The notes under the pieces: generated by a model
Told to the model about the DNA's origin: nothing
Seen by the model: only the letters and a program-made list of their open reading frames with translations
The model's database searches: none
Translations under genes and position numbers: made by a program
NCBI GenBank assembly: GCA_025354065.1
Contig: JANXNM010000733.1
Location: 1 to 8,958 of the forward strand
Source: Synechococcales cyanobacterium 340R_concoct_173_sub
GTDB taxonomy: Bacteria > Cyanobacteriota > Cyanobacteriia > Leptolyngbyales > Leptolyngbyaceae
Length of the DNA: 8,958 nt
Reading direction: 5' to 3'
Shown: one piece after another, positions 6,495 to 8,958 of the stretch
Position numbering within the stretch: position 1 is the first letter of the stretch
Layout of the letters: each line of letters begins with the position of its first letter

Positions 6495-7973
6495 AAGCGT
6501 GATGGTTTGGTTAACAAAAACTTGTAGCCGTTTGCCTGCGGGGATAAAGCGAATATCAGGGCGGGATACTATTTCAGTGAGCCACTGTTGATTCCGTTGC
6601 TGCTGTTGTTGCGCAAGAACAGAAAATCCTCCTTCCAATGCAGCACCCAGAATATTCGGTGAATTCGAGACTGAATTTACCGTGGTCGTTCCTGTGGCAA
6701 CACTGGTTGAAGAATTTGGCTGATTCAATATTCCGCCAACTTTTGCAAGTGAACCAAATAGAATCAATGCCATATCTCCTGATGCAATCTCTTTACCTTT
6801 GTCTTGAAGTTTGTCGGCCATCAGTGGTTTGCCCGCTTCTCCCCGAATCGTGATTGCTCCGGTGGGCGGCGAATATTCTTGTTCGTTGATGATGACTTGG
6901 AGAGCGGTTAAATCTGCTAGCCCTGTTTTCGAGTCGAGCGATCTAACCATAACTACCAATTCAGAACCAGATGGAATGACAGTCTCACCATCAATGCCCT
7001 TAAGCGGTTCATCTAAACGGACGATGAATTTAGGGCTGTTGGCGAATGCTGCTTCTTTGCCATCGGGTAGCCATGCGATCGGATTGATTAACGTCGCCGT
7101 CGCCTCTGTCCCTATTTTCAGTTTCTTCTGGTTTGCATAGGTTGAAAGACCTGGAAAACCCATAGTAGACGCTACTTCAGGTGATCGAGAGGGAGGGGAA
7201 ATCACGATCGGAGGCGACAATGGTAAGGACGTACTATTATTGGAAGCCAAAATCGTAGAAGGAACTGCGCCAAAAGTACCTGATTGGGCCAATTCTGCCC
7301 ATTCCTTGTTTGGGTCGATCGGAATCGTTGGAACGACGGCGATTGGCGATTGGGGAGGCGAGACCACTGGAGCCGGGGGTTGACTTGGCGGTGGAGGAGC
7401 GGCGATCGGTTCTGGGGAGGCCGTTGTAGAGGCTGTTGGGGTTGGAGGAGTTTTAGCAATAGCGACTTTTTGTACTTTAGTTGCTGGAGCTTTTTGCCCT
7501 TTGATGAGTTCCTTTTGTTGTTGAAAGGCAAGTTGTTCCTTGGTTGCGCCATCCGCATTGGCGATCGTCGTAGATAAAGGCGTGGGACTGGGACTAGCCG
7601 AAGCCTGAATCACGGGCGGGGGCTGAGTACTGGATTGAAAACCACCAATGACTAAACCGACTAAACCGACAACAGATAGAAGACACACAGATGCCAGTCC
7701 TAAACGGGCCAATGGATTTGCAGCAAACCCTACCTGAGTCCGAATACGATCGGCTTCCGGTTCCAGAAGTAAATCATCATCCAATTCGTCCTCTTGTTCC
7801 GAATTTACTAATTTAGAAACTTGAGTGGGATCTACAAGCGGATTACTAACATTTGAAGAATTAGCAATAGAGCCTTCTACGACTTCATCTTCATCCTCAT
7901 ACAAAAAAGCTTGAATTTCTTCATCTGTTGGAATCGTAGCGGAGATGTTCTGTGGTCCAATTCCTTCGGGCAT
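6492..7973 (-). CDS. virB10: VirB10/TraB/TrbI-like T4SS envelope-spanning scaffold
   Basis: A 493-residue protein with the full VirB10 layout. Residues 1-90 form a cytoplasmic tail with strongly acidic runs (YEDEDEVVEG, EQEDELDDDLLLEPEAD). One membrane helix lies at about 92-111. Residues 115-270 are a periplasmic Pro/Ser/Thr-rich linker, with dense proline at 176-216. The C-terminal beta domain covers about 285-493 and ends in IPAGKRLQVFVNQTITL, which matches the usual VirB10/TrbI ending of a Pro-Ala-Gly turn followed by a final strand. Inside it, the hydrophobic stretches at 399-415 and 440-453 fit the two-helix antenna that forms the outer-membrane pore, and a polyglutamine run follows at 455-459. 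VirB10 couples inner-membrane ATPases to the outer-membrane pore. It sits between VirB8-like and VirB9-like genes. The start is supported by TAGGGAG ten bases upstream. Confidence 0.85.
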   Translation of the reverse strand: MPEGIGPQNISATIPTDEEIQAFLYEDEDEVVEGSIANSSNVSNPLVDPTQVSKLVNSEQEDELDDDLLLEPEADRIRTQVGFAANPLARLGLASVCLLSVVGLVGLVIGGFQSSTQPPPVIQASASPSPTPLSTTIANADGATKEQLAFQQQKELIKGQKAPATKVQKVAIAKTPPTPTASTTASPEPIAAPPPPSQPPAPVVSPPQSPIAVVPTIPIDPNKEWAELAQSGTFGAVPSTILASNNSTSLPLSPPIVISPPSRSPEVASTMGFPGLSTYANQKKLKIGTEATATLINPIAWLPDGKEAAFANSPKFIVRLDEPLKGIDGETVIPSGSELVVMVRSLDSKTGLADLTALQVIINEQEYSPPTGAITIRGEAGKPLMADKLQDKGKEIASGDMALILFGSLAKVGGILNQPNSSTSVATGTTTVNSVSNSPNILGAALEGGFSVLAQQQQQRNQQWLTEIVSRPDIRFIPAGKRLQVFVNQTITL

Positions 7974-7983
7974 ATTGATTGCT

Positions 7984-7990
7984 CTCCCTA
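7984..7990 (-). promoter_or_regulatory. Ribosome binding site of the VirB10-like gene, overlapping the upstream stop
   Basis: The coding strand reads TAGGGAG, ten bases before the ATG at 7973. Its TAG is the stop codon of the VirB8-like gene, so termination and re-initiation use the same bases. Confidence 0.6.
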
Positions 7991-8755
7991 TTTTTTAAGA
8001 TTACCGGGGGTATAGTCGCGCATTCCATAGATTTCTAAACCAGACGAACGGGCCTGATACACTGCCTTTTGCAATGGGGTCGTCACTTCATTAGGCGGCG
8101 GGGTATCAATGGCACGAAGGAAGATTTCTTTATTAAATGGAATCGTTATGCCTTCTGGATTCCCAGCTGAAATCGTCACTAAATTCGCAATCATATTCAC
8201 TTTCCATTGACCCTCTCCAATCTTTTCTGGGTCTGATATGGTTTGTGGAACTAAGAGAACTTGGGCACGACCTGTAAAGACATCAGGAGTCATAAGTTCT
8301 GAAATGCCTTGTAATGCTGAGTTTCGGAAATCTGCTGAAAGTGCAAAGCTCGATTGCCAAGTCGATGTGGAAACCCGACGTTCGGTTCGATCTGGTAATT
8401 TAATCGAAATTCCCGCATCAATTGTTTGATTGGGTTGGTCCGGGGTTCCAGGAAGTTTACCGGATGCAGACAGGAGCATGGTCATCGTATCGATCGTAAA
8501 TCGACGAATTACAATAGGCGTTCGGTCTTTACTTTCCATCGCATAGGTTACGATCGATCCGCCATCTACGGTCTGCACTAGGCTGGGCGGTGCTTTCTGG
8601 GATAGACGATTCATGGAAGTAAATAATCCTACTAATAAAAGTAGATTCAACACTCCCAATCCCAAGGCACCAAAAACAAACATTCCAAATAGATTTAGAT
8701 GATTGGCATTACCTTGCTGTTGTTTGGCTCGACGAATTGCATCAATCTGTTGCAT
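7988..8755 (-). CDS. VirB8/TraE-like T4SS inner-membrane assembly protein
   Basis: A 255-residue bitopic protein. It has a short basic/Gln-rich cytoplasmic N-terminus (residues 1-18), one long membrane helix at about 20-47, and a periplasmic domain of about 200 residues with alternating beta stretches. This is the topology of VirB8 and of F-type TraE, which nucleate channel assembly and contact VirB9 and VirB10. Position directly before a VirB10-like gene supports the call. The C-terminal part (about 227-248, with AVYQARSSGLEIYGMRDY) has the look of a conserved end of the domain. No cysteines are present. The assignment rests on topology, length and neighbours, not on a diagnostic motif; a cyanobacteria-specific substitute with the same topology remains possible. 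The start is supported by a TAGGT site six bases upstream. Confidence 0.62.
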   Translation of the reverse strand: MQQIDAIRRAKQQQGNANHLNLFGMFVFGALGLGVLNLLLLVGLFTSMNRLSQKAPPSLVQTVDGGSIVTYAMESKDRTPIVIRRFTIDTMTMLLSASGKLPGTPDQPNQTIDAGISIKLPDRTERRVSTSTWQSSFALSADFRNSALQGISELMTPDVFTGRAQVLLVPQTISDPEKIGEGQWKVNMIANLVTISAGNPEGITIPFNKEIFLRAIDTPPPNEVTTPLQKAVYQARSSGLEIYGMRDYTPGNLKK

Positions 8756-8761
8756 AGTAAA

Positions 8762-8766
8762 ACCTA
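8762..8766 (-). promoter_or_regulatory. Ribosome binding site overlapping the upstream stop codon
   Basis: On the coding strand the sequence reads TAGGT, six bases before the ATG at 8755. The TAG is the stop codon of the preceding small membrane protein, so the stop lies inside the Shine-Dalgarno core. This favours translational coupling of the two genes and supports the chosen start. Confidence 0.55.
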
Positions 8767-8952
8767 TTTAAAATTTACAAATCCAACTGAAACAACTCGA
8801 ATGGCGGTTGCAACACTCCCTGTAATGCCATTGAAGATTGCCATTCCTCCTCCAGCAGCCATACCAAAGGCTAAAACTGGAGCGAAGAAGCCCAGCATTA
8901 TGGAGGCCGGGAGCATGTCCGTTGGGCCTGTGTTGTAGAGCGTGACGGCCAT
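8764..8952 (-). CDS. Small two-helix membrane protein of the T4SS (pilin- or TraL/VirB3-like), possibly 5' partial
   Basis: A 62-residue hydrophobic protein read from the ATG at 8952. Two membrane segments are visible: about residues 14-33, rich in Leu/Phe/Ala, and about 35-58, starting with the Gly-rich AAGGGMAIF. It ends in VNFK followed by TAG. Position just upstream of the VirB8/TraE-like gene matches where small inner-membrane components (TraL/VirB3) or VirB2-like pilins sit in T4SS operons, and the size fits either. I cannot tell these apart from the sequence. Only six bases precede the ATG, they stay open in frame (Gly-Leu), and no ribosome site can be seen, so the true start may lie beyond the window. 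No signal peptide typical of TraA-type prepilins is visible, but it could be in the missing part. Confidence 0.6.
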   Translation of the reverse strand: MAVTLYNTGPTDMLPASIMLGFFAPVLAFGMAAGGGMAIFNGITGSVATAIRVVSVGFVNFK

Positions 8953-8958
8953 TAGACC

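Larger units (their letters stand above)
1..8958 (-). other. Continuous minus-strand T4SS operon, open at both ends
   Basis: All nine genes read leftward. Gaps between them are about 8, 14, 13, 35, 23, -4, 23 and 2 bp. No gap is large enough to hold an obvious promoter or terminator hairpin, and none is visible. The transcript must therefore begin right of 8958 and continue left of position 1. Gene content combines channel core, cell-wall hydrolase, thiol oxidoreductase and coupling ATPase. Confidence 0.75.

Noticed and set aside
6479..6517. Longer start at 6517 for the VirB9-like gene
   Set aside because: It would put 13 basic residues ahead of a complete signal peptide and ignore the TAGGAGG site placed nine bases before 6478.
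6811..7140. Plus-strand 109-codon frame
   Set aside because: Antisense to the VirB10-like C-terminal beta domain, with no supporting ribosome site or family resemblance.
7202..7577. Overlapping frames on both strands (118 codons minus, 97 codons plus) over the VirB10-like linker
   Set aside because: Their low-complexity Pro/Gln/Arg or Trp/Gly/Arg content is what the other frames of a Pro-rich linker give.
8699..8938. Plus-strand 79-codon frame with alternating hydrophobic residues
   Set aside because: Antisense mirror of the small membrane protein and the VirB8-like N-terminus; hydrophobicity reflects the complementary codons.

Overview
This window reads as one stretch of a cyanobacterial conjugation (type IV secretion, T4SS) operon, probably on a plasmid or integrative element. 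The cyanobacterial assignment rests on four exact copies of the HIP1 octamer GCGATCGC (plus many CGATCG cores) in 9 kb, and on two small exported proteins that resemble families I know only from cyanobacteria. All nine genes lie on the minus strand. Gaps are at most about 35 bp and one pair overlaps, so the window looks like the interior of a single transcript, read from the right edge to the left. I see no promoter, terminator, RNA gene, insertion sequence or CRISPR array, and no gene-free stretch over 300 bases.

Layout in transcription order. (1) 8952-8764: a small two-helix membrane protein, pilin- or TraL/VirB3-like, possibly 5' truncated. (2) 8755-7988: a VirB8/TraE-like inner-membrane assembly protein. 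(3) 7973-6492: a VirB10/TraB-like scaffold with acidic N-terminus, one membrane helix, proline-rich linker and C-terminal beta domain. (4) 6478-5759: an exported VirB9/TraK-like protein. (5) 5723-3303: a very large exported protein with an unfamiliar Leu/Gly/Pro-rich N-terminal half, a Cys-paired middle, a GH19-like muramidase/chitinase-fold domain, an SPT linker and an NlpC/P60- or CHAP-like Cys/His domain. (6) 3279-2869 and (7) 2872-2264: two small exported proteins of unknown function. (8) 2240-1503: an exported DsbA-like thioredoxin-fold protein with CPFC. (9) 1500-1: a VirD4/TraG/TraD coupling ATPase, cut by the left edge; it is open over the full 500 codons.

How they would work together: the VirB8/9/10-like proteins and the small membrane protein form the envelope-spanning channel. 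The exported hydrolase would locally open peptidoglycan (VirB1 role), and the DsbA-like protein could form or correct disulfides in the Cys-rich hydrolase and the Cys-containing small proteins. The coupling ATPase would bring DNA to the channel. The VirB4 ATPase, relaxase and any VirB7-like lipoprotein are not in the window. The overall type fits the cyanobacterial mating-pair-formation class called MPF_C, which is inference from gene content. The most unusual items are the multi-domain hydrolase, its pairing with a dedicated thiol oxidoreductase, and the two small exported proteins embedded between them.
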